Source: Bacteroidota bacterium (GTDB taxonomy: Bacteria; Bacteroidota; Bacteroidia; Bacteroidales; UBA1402). From it: DNA of 9,541 bases. The notes under the pieces were generated by a model. That model was given only the letters and a program-made list of their open reading frames with translations, had not been told where the DNA came from and did not search any database. Shown here piece by piece: positions 1 to 7,157 of the stretch; position 1 is the stretch's first letter, and every line of letters starts with the position of its first letter. The translations under genes were made by a program, and so were the position numbers. The DNA is taken from positions 1 through 9,541 of the forward strand of contig JAUZOU010000085.1 in the NCBI GenBank assembly GCA_030706285.1, given 5' to 3'.

Positions 1-1166
1 TGCGAACCCCGAGAACCAGCTTTACCAATTGTCTGAAAAATGCAGCCTACCAGTTTTACAACAAACACGAGGACGGCCAGCGTTACATTATTGCAGGGTA
101 TCCATGGTTTACCTACCGTGCCAGAGATATGTTCATTGCCTTACCAGGAAGCACTATATCGGCAAAAGACCCGGGCCTGTTCGAAGCCATCATGCAGACG
201 GGAGGAAAAGCCATCCGGAATTTCATGGCTAAACAGCCGCTGGATTGTGCCATAACCGGCATGGACAAACCGGATGTGTTGCTCTGGGCCATCTGGGCCA
301 TACAGCAATATGCATTATTTGCAGGGAATGAGGAATGCCACAAGCTCTACGGAGAATTAGTCCTTGAAATGCTGGATTTCATCCGCAACCAACGGCACGA
401 CAATCTATTCCTGCACGATAACGGGCTGTTGTACACGGACGGTCTGGACAAACCGGTCAGCTGGATGGATTCGGCCATCTATGACAAACCGATCGTTCCG
501 CGAAGCGGTTATCTGGTCGAATTCAATGCACTTTGGTACAACGCGCTGTGTTTTGGTGCAGAGCTGGCAACTATGACAGACGATACCTACCATAAAGAGA
601 GCTACGAAAAACTTGCCACGCAGGTTAAGGCCTCCTTTGTTCAGGTTTTTATGAACCGATACGGCTATCTGCATGATTATGTCAACGGCGTGCCGGACTG
701 GAGTGTCCGGCCTAACCAGATTTTCGCCGTTTCCCTGCCCTACTCGCCACTGGACCGGATGCAGATGAAGACAATCCTTGACTTTGTGACCAAAGAACTG
801 CTAACACCAAGAGGGCTACGGTCGCTCAGTCCCAAAAGTACAGGATACACGTCATCCTGTGAGGGCAACGAAGAGCAACGTTTGAGGGCATCTCACCAGG
901 GAGCGGCCTGGCCATGGCTGATAGGTCCTTACCTGGAAGCCTATCTGAAAATCTATCAGAACAGCGGGCTGACTTTTGCCCAACGCATCATATACGGATT
1001 TGAAGAAGAGCTCAGCGAAAGAGGCCTCGGTACCATTTCGGAATTATTTGACGGAGATCCCCCATACAGAGGTCACGGAGGGGTTTCTTTCGCCATGAAC
1101 GTCGCTGAAGTATTGAGAATACATCGCCTCGTGAAAAATAAGATCAATCTAATGCAACAATCATGA
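1..1166 (+). CDS. Glycogen debranching enzyme, GDE C-terminal (amylo-alpha-1,6-glucosidase, GH133-type), 5'-truncated
   Basis: This gene is cut by the left window edge. The frame is open from base 3 and gives about 387 residues ending at TGA 1164-1166. Coding starts well before the first ATG at 129, because the family motif GYPWF lies upstream of it (about 87-101) and continues into RDMFIALPG. The product hydrolyses alpha-1,6 branch glucosyl residues of glycogen-like glucan in the cytoplasm. Motifs of the (alpha/alpha)6-barrel GDE domain appear in order: DGLDKPVSWMDS (Asp codon at 468, candidate catalytic acid), VEFNALWYNAL, RPNQIFAVSLPYSPL, GAAWPWLIGPYLEAY, then SELFDGDPPYRG (Glu codon at 1041, candidate base) and MNVAEVLRIHR. 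Bacteroidota homologues are about 640 residues, so some 250 N-terminal residues are missing. The stop overlaps the next start (ATGA, 1163-1166), indicating translational coupling with the GT4 gene. The family call is firm; the exact catalytic residues are inferred from the family. Confidence 0.93.
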   Translation, partial: RTPRTSFTNCLKNAAYQFYNKHEDGQRYIIAGYPWFTYRARDMFIALPGSTISAKDPGLFEAIMQTGGKAIRNFMAKQPLDCAITGMDKPDVLLWAIWAIQQYALFAGNEECHKLYGELVLEMLDFIRNQRHDNLFLHDNGLLYTDGLDKPVSWMDSAIYDKPIVPRSGYLVEFNALWYNALCFGAELATMTDDTYHKESYEKLATQVKASFVQVFMNRYGYLHDYVNGVPDWSVRPNQIFAVSLPYSPLDRMQMKTILDFVTKELLTPRGLRSLSPKSTGYTSSCEGNEEQRLRASHQGAAWPWLIGPYLEAYLKIYQNSGLTFAQRIIYGFEEELSERGLGTISELFDGDPPYRGHGGVSFAMNVAEVLRIHRLVKNKINLMQQS

Positions 1167-2425
1167 AGGCGTTAATGTTCGGTTGGGAATTTCCTCCACA
1201 TATTCTGGGAGGGTTGGGCACTGCCAGTTATGGATTGACCAAAGGCATGTCTCTTCAGGACGACCTGGCCATTACCTTTGTCATTCCGAAACCTCATGGA
1301 GATGAAGATCAACGGTTCCTGAAAATTATCGGGGCCTGCAACACGCCTGTCGTCTATAAAGATATACCTGAATCCGTCTTGCGGGAGCGCTTTGGCAATT
1401 ATATGGATCCACAGGAATATTACGCGCTGCGGGATAATATCTATGCCGATTTCAGGTATTTGTACACCAATGACTTGGGGTGCATTGAATTTTCAGGCCG
1501 GTATCCTGACAACTTACTGGAAGAAATCAACAATTATTCCATCTGTGCAGGCGTTATTGCCCGCCGGGAACAGTTCGACGTCATTCATTCACACGACTGG
1601 CTTACCTATCCTGCCGGCATTCATGCCAAAAATATCAGCGGCAAGCCCCTGGTCATTCATGTTCATGCAACGGATTTTGACAGAAGCCGCGGGCAGGTAA
1701 ATCCGCAGGTTTACAGTATCGAAAAGAACGGAATGGACCATGCAGACAAAATTATCTGTGTCAGTAACCTGACCAGGGATACGGTGATCAGCAAATATAA
1801 CCAGGATCCTTCCAAAGTCATTACCGTACACAATGCCGTGGAACCTGTCAGTGATAGCGTTGCTGCCATCCAACCGATGAATCATACTCAGGACAAAATT
1901 GTCACCTTCCTGGGCCGGATCACGATGCAAAAAGGTCCGGAATATTTTGTCGAGGCAGCCTACAAAGTCCTGCAAAAAACCAGACACGTACGTTTTGTCA
2001 TGGCAGGAAACGGAGATAAAATGGAAGCCATGATCCAGTTGGTTGCCAGGCGCGGTATCGCCGACCATTTTCATTTTACCGGATTTCTGAAAGGCCAGCA
2101 AGTCTATGAAATGTTGAAGTCCAGTGACGTGTACATCATGCCTTCCGTCTCCGAACCATTTGGCATTTCCCCGCTGGAAGCCATGCAGGTTGGCGTACCA
2201 AGCATCATTTCCAAACAATCCGGTTGTGCGGAGATATTGAATTACGCCATTAAAACTGACTATTGGGACATTGACGCGATGGCCGATGCCATTTATTCCA
2301 TCATCAGTTATCCGGCTATGTACGATTTTTTAAGAACAGAAGGCAAACGTGAGGTAGACAGCATTACCTGGGAACAGGCTGGCAAGAAAGTCAGAGCCGT
2401 CTACGATCAGGTTTGTTACAGATAA
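1163..2425 (+). CDS. GT4-family glycosyltransferase, glycogen synthase-like
   Basis: A complete 420-residue GT-B retaining glycosyltransferase. The N-terminal Rossmann domain opens with a donor-binding loop (GWEFPPHILGGLGTA, residues 7-21). It also carries HSHDW (about 141-145), typical of glycogen/starch synthase-like enzymes, and VIHVHATDFDRSRG. The C-terminal domain starts near residue 240 with FLGRITMQKGPE, giving the R252/K257 pair expected to bind donor phosphates. It later has EPFGISPLE, the E-x7-E motif (E331, E339) of GT4 active sites. All these residues are present, so the enzyme should be active. Its place between a debranching enzyme and a GH57 protein points to synthesis or extension of a cytoplasmic alpha-1,4 glucan. 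The donor (ADP- or UDP-glucose) cannot be read from the sequence. The ATG overlaps the upstream stop by 4 bp, and 24 bp separate it from the GH57 gene, so one transcript is likely. No signal peptide is visible. Confidence 0.9.
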   Translation: MKALMFGWEFPPHILGGLGTASYGLTKGMSLQDDLAITFVIPKPHGDEDQRFLKIIGACNTPVVYKDIPESVLRERFGNYMDPQEYYALRDNIYADFRYLYTNDLGCIEFSGRYPDNLLEEINNYSICAGVIARREQFDVIHSHDWLTYPAGIHAKNISGKPLVIHVHATDFDRSRGQVNPQVYSIEKNGMDHADKIICVSNLTRDTVISKYNQDPSKVITVHNAVEPVSDSVAAIQPMNHTQDKIVTFLGRITMQKGPEYFVEAAYKVLQKTRHVRFVMAGNGDKMEAMIQLVARRGIADHFHFTGFLKGQQVYEMLKSSDVYIMPSVSEPFGISPLEAMQVGVPSIISKQSGCAEILNYAIKTDYWDIDAMADAIYSIISYPAMYDFLRTEGKREVDSITWEQAGKKVRAVYDQVCYR

Positions 2426-2449
2426 TATAGACTCATTCAATAAGCGATT

Positions 2450-3778
2450 ATGAAGAAGACCATTTGCTTCTATTTTCAGATACATCAGCCTTTCAGACTG
2501 AAACGCTACCGTTTTTTCGACATTGGAACCGATCACTACTACTACGATGACTTCAACAATGAAAGCATCCTTCAACGGATCGCATCCAATTCGTTCCTTC
2601 CGGCCAACAACACGTTACTGGAAATGATCGAGCATAGCAACGGAAAATTCAAGGTGGCATTTTCCATTTCAGGGGTGGCGCTGGATCAACTCGAAATACA
2701 TGCTCCGGAAGTCATTGACAGTTTCAAGAAGCTAGCCAAAACCGGCTGTGTGGAATTCTTGTCTGAAACATACGCACATTCGTTGTGCAGCGTAAAAGAT
2801 CCGGATGAATTCAAATTACAAGTTGAGCAGCACAGCAAACGCATCAAAAGTCTTTTCGGTCAAATACCTAAGGTTTTTCGCAATACCGAGCTGATCTATT
2901 CCGACGATATTGGTGAGTTGGTTTCAGATCTTGGGTATAAAACCATCATCACAGAAGGCGCAAAAACAGTCCTTGGCTGGAAAAGTCCGAATTTCGTCTA
3001 CAGTAGTGCTTCGGATCCATCCTTGAAACTGTTGCTAAAAAACAGCAAGCTCAGTGACGACCTATCGTTTCGCTTTTCCAATTCAAGCTGGAGTGAATAT
3101 CCGCTCACTGCTGATAAGTTCATGGGCTGGATCAGCCAGATTCCTGAAAACGAAAAGCTGGTCAACCTGTTCATGAATTATGAGACCTTTGGCAATCTGC
3201 AACCTGGCGAGAGCGGGATTTTTGAATTTTTAAAGGCTTTGCCACGGTTTGCTGCAGAAAAGGGGATTCAATTTAGCACACCTTCAGAAGTGGCAGAACG
3301 GTTTCAGGCAGAAGAACCGTTATCCGTTCCCTACCTGATTTCATGGGCCGACGAAGAACGGGACCTGAGTGCCTGGCTGGGTAACGCGCTCCAAAACGAG
3401 GCCTTCAACAAGCTGTACAGTATAGCCGAACGGGTAAGGATGATCAAAGACAGGGGCATTTTGCAAGACTGGACTTACTTGCAGACCAGTGACCATTTCT
3501 ATTATATGAGTACCAAACGATCGTCCGACGGAGCCGTTCATCAGCATTTCAGTCCATACGAATCCCCATTTGACGCCTTTACCAATTATATGAATGTACT
3601 GAGCGATTTCATGTTACGGGTTTCAGCCCAATACCCATCTTCTATTGACAATGAGGAACTAAACTCGTTGCTTAAAACCATCCAGAATCAGGAAGTGACC
3701 ATCGAATCACTTGAATCTGAGGTTAAGCAGTTGAAAGCCAGAAAAACAAAGGCCAGCAACGTTAACAACAATAAATAA
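2450..3778 (+). CDS. GH57 alpha-amylase-like protein with Asn at the catalytic acid/base position
   Basis: A 442-residue cytoplasmic protein of glycoside hydrolase family 57, which acts on alpha-1,4 glucans by a retaining mechanism. Family regions appear in order: IHQPF (H12), GVALDQLE (about 75), FRNTELIYSD with the nucleophile Glu at E147, a motif-4 segment MNYETFGNLQ, and ISWADEERDLSAWLG (from about 297). Motif 4 normally begins with the catalytic Asp (DYETFGEH in close Bacteroidota proteins, from memory). Here the codon at 3176-3178 is AAT, giving N243, and the following EH is NL. The nucleophile is present but the acid/base is not, so hydrolytic activity is doubtful. Residues about 405-438 form a charged, heptad-like tail that may be a short coiled coil. 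Length is normal and the frame intact, so this is not a decaying gene. GH57 'alpha-amylase-like' homologues missing catalytic residues are known, notably in Bacteroidota. Its role may be glucan binding or an altered transferase activity (inference). Confidence 0.9.
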   Translation: MKKTICFYFQIHQPFRLKRYRFFDIGTDHYYYDDFNNESILQRIASNSFLPANNTLLEMIEHSNGKFKVAFSISGVALDQLEIHAPEVIDSFKKLAKTGCVEFLSETYAHSLCSVKDPDEFKLQVEQHSKRIKSLFGQIPKVFRNTELIYSDDIGELVSDLGYKTIITEGAKTVLGWKSPNFVYSSASDPSLKLLLKNSKLSDDLSFRFSNSSWSEYPLTADKFMGWISQIPENEKLVNLFMNYETFGNLQPGESGIFEFLKALPRFAAEKGIQFSTPSEVAERFQAEEPLSVPYLISWADEERDLSAWLGNALQNEAFNKLYSIAERVRMIKDRGILQDWTYLQTSDHFYYMSTKRSSDGAVHQHFSPYESPFDAFTNYMNVLSDFMLRVSAQYPSSIDNEELNSLLKTIQNQEVTIESLESEVKQLKARKTKASNVNNNK

Positions 3779-3853
3779 CACGCCCCCGAGCGAGGCAGGT
3801 ATTAAATGGATAGCCTTGTTCCAGTCCTAAGGGCCGGGGCATTTATAAATAAA

Positions 3854-5239
3854 TCAGTTGAGTTTTCCTTTTGAGTAAACCAGTTCCAGTTTCATAGGCT
3901 GATCTGGATGGTTCCAAGCCCTTACCTTAACGGCTGAAGGAGACAAGAGTTGTTCAATCCGGACCTGATCCCCATCATCACTTGTGATAACAGTGACTGG
4001 TATCATCAACATAGTGGTGAACGGTGTGAACGTTTCATCCGAGCTGGCCGTTTTATCCAGATTACGTACCATTTTCTGACCGTATTTGCTGAGGTCAAAA
4101 TCATAACATTCGTTATCGTCATCATAGGTAGCCAGGAAGGAATTCTCATCATCATTCATCTCAAACCTTGAGAAAAAAGTCAACGCATCGGATTCCCTGA
4201 TTAGGAGCATTTTGGTAGGAGGCGCCATACCATACGTCGAATTATCCAACTGAGCGGCATTAACCCTTAGCTTCATTGAATTGACCGATTTCCCCGAAAG
4301 CGTCGTAAAAACACTGGAAGGTATCGTCACACGTGTAAACAGCCCTGCTGGTGAATAGATGTAATTCAAACTGTCGGCCGCATCATCCGGATTCAGGTAT
4401 TTGCTCAAGTCCGGATGAGAAAACCGGTTCACCTGCTTGACTTCCTTCGTAACAGGAAAATAAGATGACTTTATCACAAAGGAATCACGAAGACCGGACA
4501 TCGTGCTACTATACAATGTGGTACCATAGCTCAGCTCCAACTCGCTATGAGTTACGTAAGCAATGGCACCGTTGCCGAAATCACAGGAAACATAAATACC
4601 ATTGAAAAAATTGCGAAAATTGCCGGGAGTTGCAAAATCGGAAGGATTGGTCAGGTAATCACTTAAAAAACGATTGCCCAAGCTTAATTTGAGCGGTACT
4701 TTCACCACCGTATAATACGTACTCAACGCTCTGACTGAATCGGATGAATACATATCACCTGTCGTGAAGGCAACCTGACCTAGCAACTTCGTTTTATCAC
4801 AATAAGAAGCCGTATTCAGATTCGTATAATAAGACTGCCCGACCGTCAACGGATTGTTCAGTTCATAAACCTTCACATGCATAAGAGCGGTCGAATCGCC
4901 GAACCACTTTGTATAATAAAGATACAAATAGGCAGAGTCAATGTGCTTGACATCATCCGGGAAAGTAAAGTTATAGGGGCAATACAACTGCGCCATAAAA
5001 TCACATTTGGATGTACCAAAATGCGGATCGGTGAATTCACCAAGATAGGCAGTGGAACTACGATACAGGATAGAATCAACCTTGACGGTTTTTGACTGCA
5101 CATGAACTGTGTCGTAAAACAGGCTTATCTTATCCTGTCCGGGTTGCAATGATTCACCTATCAAATTATCATCGGAGCAGGAAAAGAGCATCGAAAGGAA
5201 GCCCAGACCGCAGAGGCACGTCAAAAAAACATTTTTCAT
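3854..5239 (-). CDS. DUF4270 family lipoprotein, probably surface-exposed
   Basis: A 461-residue exported lipoprotein of unknown function, characteristic of Bacteroidota. I chose the ATG at 5239. It gives a standard start (MKNVFLT), a hydrophobic stretch, and a lipobox LFSC with lipidated Cys at residue 21. A GTG at 5260 would only add seven residues before the signal peptide. The residues after the Cys (SDDNLIGESLQP) match two things: the acidic lipoprotein export signal that sends Bacteroidota lipoproteins to the cell surface, and the start of the DUF4270 domain. That domain continues with DTVHVQSKTVKVDS, YLGEFTDPHFG and many beta-strand-like segments to the C-terminus. No catalytic motif is recognisable. 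It lies 44 bp downstream of the GT5-like gene on the same strand, so the two are probably co-transcribed. A surface protein tied to a cytoplasmic glucan gene is unexplained. The family call rests on remembered DUF4270 features, not a search. Confidence 0.85.
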   Translation of the reverse strand: MKNVFLTCLCGLGFLSMLFSCSDDNLIGESLQPGQDKISLFYDTVHVQSKTVKVDSILYRSSTAYLGEFTDPHFGTSKCDFMAQLYCPYNFTFPDDVKHIDSAYLYLYYTKWFGDSTALMHVKVYELNNPLTVGQSYYTNLNTASYCDKTKLLGQVAFTTGDMYSSDSVRALSTYYTVVKVPLKLSLGNRFLSDYLTNPSDFATPGNFRNFFNGIYVSCDFGNGAIAYVTHSELELSYGTTLYSSTMSGLRDSFVIKSSYFPVTKEVKQVNRFSHPDLSKYLNPDDAADSLNYIYSPAGLFTRVTIPSSVFTTLSGKSVNSMKLRVNAAQLDNSTYGMAPPTKMLLIRESDALTFFSRFEMNDDENSFLATYDDDNECYDFDLSKYGQKMVRNLDKTASSDETFTPFTTMLMIPVTVITSDDGDQVRIEQLLSPSAVKVRAWNHPDQPMKLELVYSKGKLN

Positions 5240-5283
5240 CCTAAAACTATTAAAACCCACTAAAGCCGTTTTCTGTTTTTGCG

Positions 5284-6093
5284 TTATTCACAAATCAGAT
5301 CGTAGAACTCGTTGTATTTATCAATATAACTATCAGCATCCTGATAACTTAGAAATGGTTTCTTTGATTCTTCTGCAGCGGCAATAAGCTGAGGATCCAA
5401 ATCAGGACTTCCCTGAATGATACCGTCCGAAAAACGGAAAGCCAGTTTGTTTAACGATGCAAAGTCAATATCGCCCTGAAGATCTTCTAAATCAGGTTCT
5501 TCCACACCATCCAACATCAGTTTCCGTTTGAACAAAGGCCTGAATGGCTGCTGAAACGCATTATTGTAGGCCGAATAAACAACCTTTGTATCTCTGAAAC
5601 AAGGATCATCGGCGAATGCACGTTTTATATAGAGCGGCGCCAACGCTGAGATCCATCCGTGACAATGTACCACGTCCGGAATCCAGCGAAGTTTCCGTAC
5701 CGTTTCGATCACTCCGCGTACAAAAAAGATGCAGCGTTCGTCGTTGTCTTCAAATTCGACGTTGTTCGCATCTGCCACGGTAAATTTACGTTGGAAGAAA
5801 TCATCGTTGTCAATGAAATAGACTTGCATCCGGGCAGCCTGAATGGATGCCACCTTAATAATGAGCGGAAAATCATTATCATCAATGATGAGGTTCATAC
5901 CGGATAAACGGATGACTTCATGAAGCTGGTTGCGTCGTTCATTGATATTACCGTACTTAGGCATGAAAGTCCTGATTTCTCTGCCTTTGTCCTGGATCCC
6001 CTGTGGTAAATTTCTACAAATAGTCGATATCTCAGATTCGGGTAAATAAGGGAAAATCTCTTGGCTGATAAATAGAACTTTGTTTAGCTGCAT
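5284..6093 (-). CDS. Stand-alone GT5 (starch synthase catalytic) N-terminal domain protein, annotated as glycogen synthase in relatives
   Basis: A 269-residue protein corresponding only to the N-terminal Rossmann half of GlgA-type (GT5) glycogen synthase; full enzymes are about 475 residues or more. It begins like GlgA (KVLFISQEIFPYL), and GREIRTFMPKYGNI and PDVVHCHGW (ending W147) match conserved GlgA positions. However, the ADP-glucose loop KTGGL is replaced without a gap by PESEI (residues 18-22). The DWH signature also reads GWI (146-148), and the whole C-terminal domain with the donor-phosphate residues is absent. The frame ends in a clean TAA, with no remnant of the missing half in the 44 bp before the DUF4270 gene. 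Half-length homologues are, to my knowledge, common in Bacteroidales, so this is a conserved form rather than a local deletion. Glycogen synthase activity on its own is unlikely. It may bind glucan or regulate the pathway (inference). ATG 6093 lies about 25 bp after a good -7 box. Confidence 0.85.
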   Translation of the reverse strand: MQLNKVLFISQEIFPYLPESEISTICRNLPQGIQDKGREIRTFMPKYGNINERRNQLHEVIRLSGMNLIIDDNDFPLIIKVASIQAARMQVYFIDNDDFFQRKFTVADANNVEFEDNDERCIFFVRGVIETVRKLRWIPDVVHCHGWISALAPLYIKRAFADDPCFRDTKVVYSAYNNAFQQPFRPLFKRKLMLDGVEEPDLEDLQGDIDFASLNKLAFRFSDGIIQGSPDLDPQLIAAAEESKKPFLSYQDADSYIDKYNEFYDLICE

Positions 6094-6118
6094 AATAAAT
6101 TTTACATAAAACTGAATG

Positions 6119-6126
6119 CAAAGATA
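6119..6126 (-). promoter_or_regulatory. -7 promoter box of the GT5-like/DUF4270 operon
   Basis: Read on the minus strand this is TATCTTTG, an exact match to the Bacteroidota -7 consensus TAnnTTTG. It lies 25 bp upstream of ATG 6093, implying a leader of about 20 nt. The best -33 candidate is a TTG about 23 bp upstream, slightly farther than the usual 19-21 bp, so the -33 part is weak. Confidence 0.55.
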
Positions 6127-6139
6127 CTAAAAAAAAATG

Positions 6140-6150
6140 GCGGAATCCGC
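6140..6150. repeat. Short inverted repeat GCGGA-A-TCCGC, possible operator
   Basis: This is a perfect 5-bp inverted repeat around one central base, GC-rich within an AT-rich spacer. It sits about 14 bp upstream of the minus-strand -7 box, in the area RNA polymerase would cover between the -33 and -7 elements. A run of nine T follows on the minus strand, which makes it resemble a terminator. No minus-strand gene lies immediately upstream, so a regulator-binding site is the more sensible reading. One copy only; low certainty. Confidence 0.3.
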
Positions 6151-6265
6151 AAGTAATTCTCCGATAATTTCGTCATTTGACAATTATTTACTTTTTTTGC
6201 AGCCCATTAGGTAAACATAAACGACAGGTCGCGGTTCAAATAGGATTGGTTCTATTCAACTTTCT

Positions 6266-6280
6266 ATGGCTCAATGCCAT
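6266..6280 (+). repeat. Small hairpin in the panC leader
   Basis: ATGGC, a five-base loop TCAAT, then GCCAT could form a 5-bp stem in the panC leader RNA, ending 28 bases before the ATG. No T-run follows, so it is not an intrinsic terminator. Such a small stem may be chance. Confidence 0.25.
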
Positions 6281-6291
6281 CGTGACCTAAC

Positions 6292-6301
6292 TTCAATTGA
6301 A
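6292..6301. repeat. 10-bp palindrome TTCAATTGAA just before the panC start
   Basis: A perfect ten-base palindrome ends seven bases before the panC ATG (6309), where it could affect ribosome loading or bind a repressor. It also contains the in-frame TTG at 6297. A palindrome of this length in AT-rich DNA is only mildly unexpected. Confidence 0.25.
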
Positions 6302-6308
6302 ACAAACA

Positions 6309-7157
6309 ATGAAACGTATTGAAACAATAGCTGAATTGCAAAAGGAACTTTCCATTTGCAAGAGCCAAGGGCTGTCAGTCGGACTTGTTCCAACGATGGG
6401 TTCCCTGCACAACGGTCATATTACATTGGTTAAACGCTGCGCCCAGGAAAACGGCGTCTGTGTCGTCAGTGTCTTTGTCAATCCGACTCAATTCAATGAT
6501 CAAAACGATTTGAAGACGTATCCGCGTACGCCCGAAGAAGACTGCAGCAAACTGGAAAAAGCCGGTTGCAACTTCGTCTTCATGCCTGCTGTCGAAGAAA
6601 TGTACCCGGAGCCGGATACCAGGCAATTTAATTTCGGAAACCTGCAAACCGTGATGGAAGGTCGTTTCAGACCTGGTCATTTTAATGGGGTGGCTCAGAT
6701 CGTCAGCAAATTGCTGACTACAGTCAAACCGGACAAGGCCTATTTTGGAGAAAAGGACTTCCAACAACTGGCAATCGTCAGAGAAATGGTTCGTCAACTC
6801 CGGTTGCCAGTCACTATCGTGCCTTGTCCCATCGTCCGCGAATCCGATGGATTGGCTATGAGCAGCAGGAACAAACGGTTAAGTGCGGCTGAACGTGAAA
6901 AAGCACCTTTAATTGCAGGATTGTTGTCTAAAAGTCGTACCTTTGCAAGTGTAAAAAGTGTCAGTGAAACGATCGAATTTGTCAAAAAAGGATTGGCTGA
7001 AGATCCGGCATTCCGTGTTGAGTATTTTGAGATCGTTGACGGAAACACCTTGCAGGCTGTAGAAAGCTGGAACAGTTCAGATTATATTGTCGGCTGTATT
7101 GCTGTATTTTGCGGACCTGTCAGATTGATTGACAATATTGTTTACAAAACATGCTGA
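6309..7157 (+). CDS. panC: Pantothenate synthetase (pantoate--beta-alanine ligase)
   Basis: PanC joins pantoate and beta-alanine with ATP, via a pantoyl-adenylate, to make pantothenate for coenzyme A synthesis in the cytoplasm. The product is 282 residues, the normal length, when started at ATG 6309. An in-frame TTG at 6297 would add four residues and has no merit. Family landmarks are all present: VPTMGSLHNGH with the HxGH nucleotide-binding motif at residues 34-37, VSVFVNPTQF, GRFRPGHFNGV, KPDKAYFGEKDFQQL, and SDGLAMSSRN (184-188), which replaces the KMSKS loop in this family. Nothing is missing, so the enzyme should be active. Its last seven bases overlap the panD start, so the two genes are translationally coupled and supply the last two steps together. 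panB, for pantoate formation, is not in the window. Confidence 0.97.
   Translation: MKRIETIAELQKELSICKSQGLSVGLVPTMGSLHNGHITLVKRCAQENGVCVVSVFVNPTQFNDQNDLKTYPRTPEEDCSKLEKAGCNFVFMPAVEEMYPEPDTRQFNFGNLQTVMEGRFRPGHFNGVAQIVSKLLTTVKPDKAYFGEKDFQQLAIVREMVRQLRLPVTIVPCPIVRESDGLAMSSRNKRLSAAEREKAPLIAGLLSKSRTFASVKSVSETIEFVKKGLAEDPAFRVEYFEIVDGNTLQAVESWNSSDYIVGCIAVFCGPVRLIDNIVYKTC

Larger units (their letters stand above)
6094..6308. promoter_or_regulatory. Divergent intergenic region between the GT5-like gene and panC
   Basis: This AT-rich, non-coding stretch of about 215 bp must hold the promoters for both the minus-strand GT5-like/DUF4270 pair and the plus-strand panC-panD genes. The minus-strand side has a clear -7 box (6119-6126). 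I could not find a convincing TAnnTTTG box for panC. The closest matches, TTTTTTTG at 6192-6199 and TAGGATTG at 6241-6248, each differ at one position and lack a well-spaced -33 element. The region contains three short inverted repeats (6140-6150, 6266-6280, 6292-6301), listed separately. No RNA gene or known riboswitch class is recognisable. Confidence 0.6.

Noticed and set aside
129..1166. ATG at 129 as the start of a 345-residue debranching protein
   Set aside because: The frame is open to the left edge, and the family motif GYPWF is encoded before this ATG, so the gene is cut by the window rather than starting here.
1589..2218. A 209-codon open frame on the minus strand inside the GT4 gene
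   Set aside because: It lies antisense to a gene with complete family motifs and has no recognisable motif, signal or upstream promoter. It is a shadow of the coding strand.
3779..3853. Bidirectional terminator between the convergent GH57 and DUF4270 genes
   Set aside because: GCCCC (3782-3786) and GGGGC (3836-3840) are complementary but 49 bases apart. The only smaller stem (GCCTT with AAGGGC) is bulged, and no T-run follows, so I cannot support a terminator.
5240..5260. GTG at 5260 as the start of the DUF4270 gene
   Set aside because: It adds seven residues ahead of a normal lipoprotein signal peptide; ATG 5239 gives a typical MK start.
5284..6093. GT5-like gene as a pseudogene truncated by deletion
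   Set aside because: It has a clean reading frame and stop, a plausible promoter, an intact downstream partner and no remnant of the missing half. The half-length form is recalled from other Bacteroidales.
6131..6150. Intrinsic terminator on the minus strand (GC-rich palindrome followed by nine T)
   Set aside because: No minus-strand gene ends immediately upstream. The perfect stem leaves only a one-base centre (or a 4-bp stem with a 3-base loop), and it lies just upstream of a -7 box.
6297..6308. TTG at 6297 as the panC start
   Set aside because: ATG 6309 matches the usual PanC N-terminus and length, and the TTG lies inside a palindrome.
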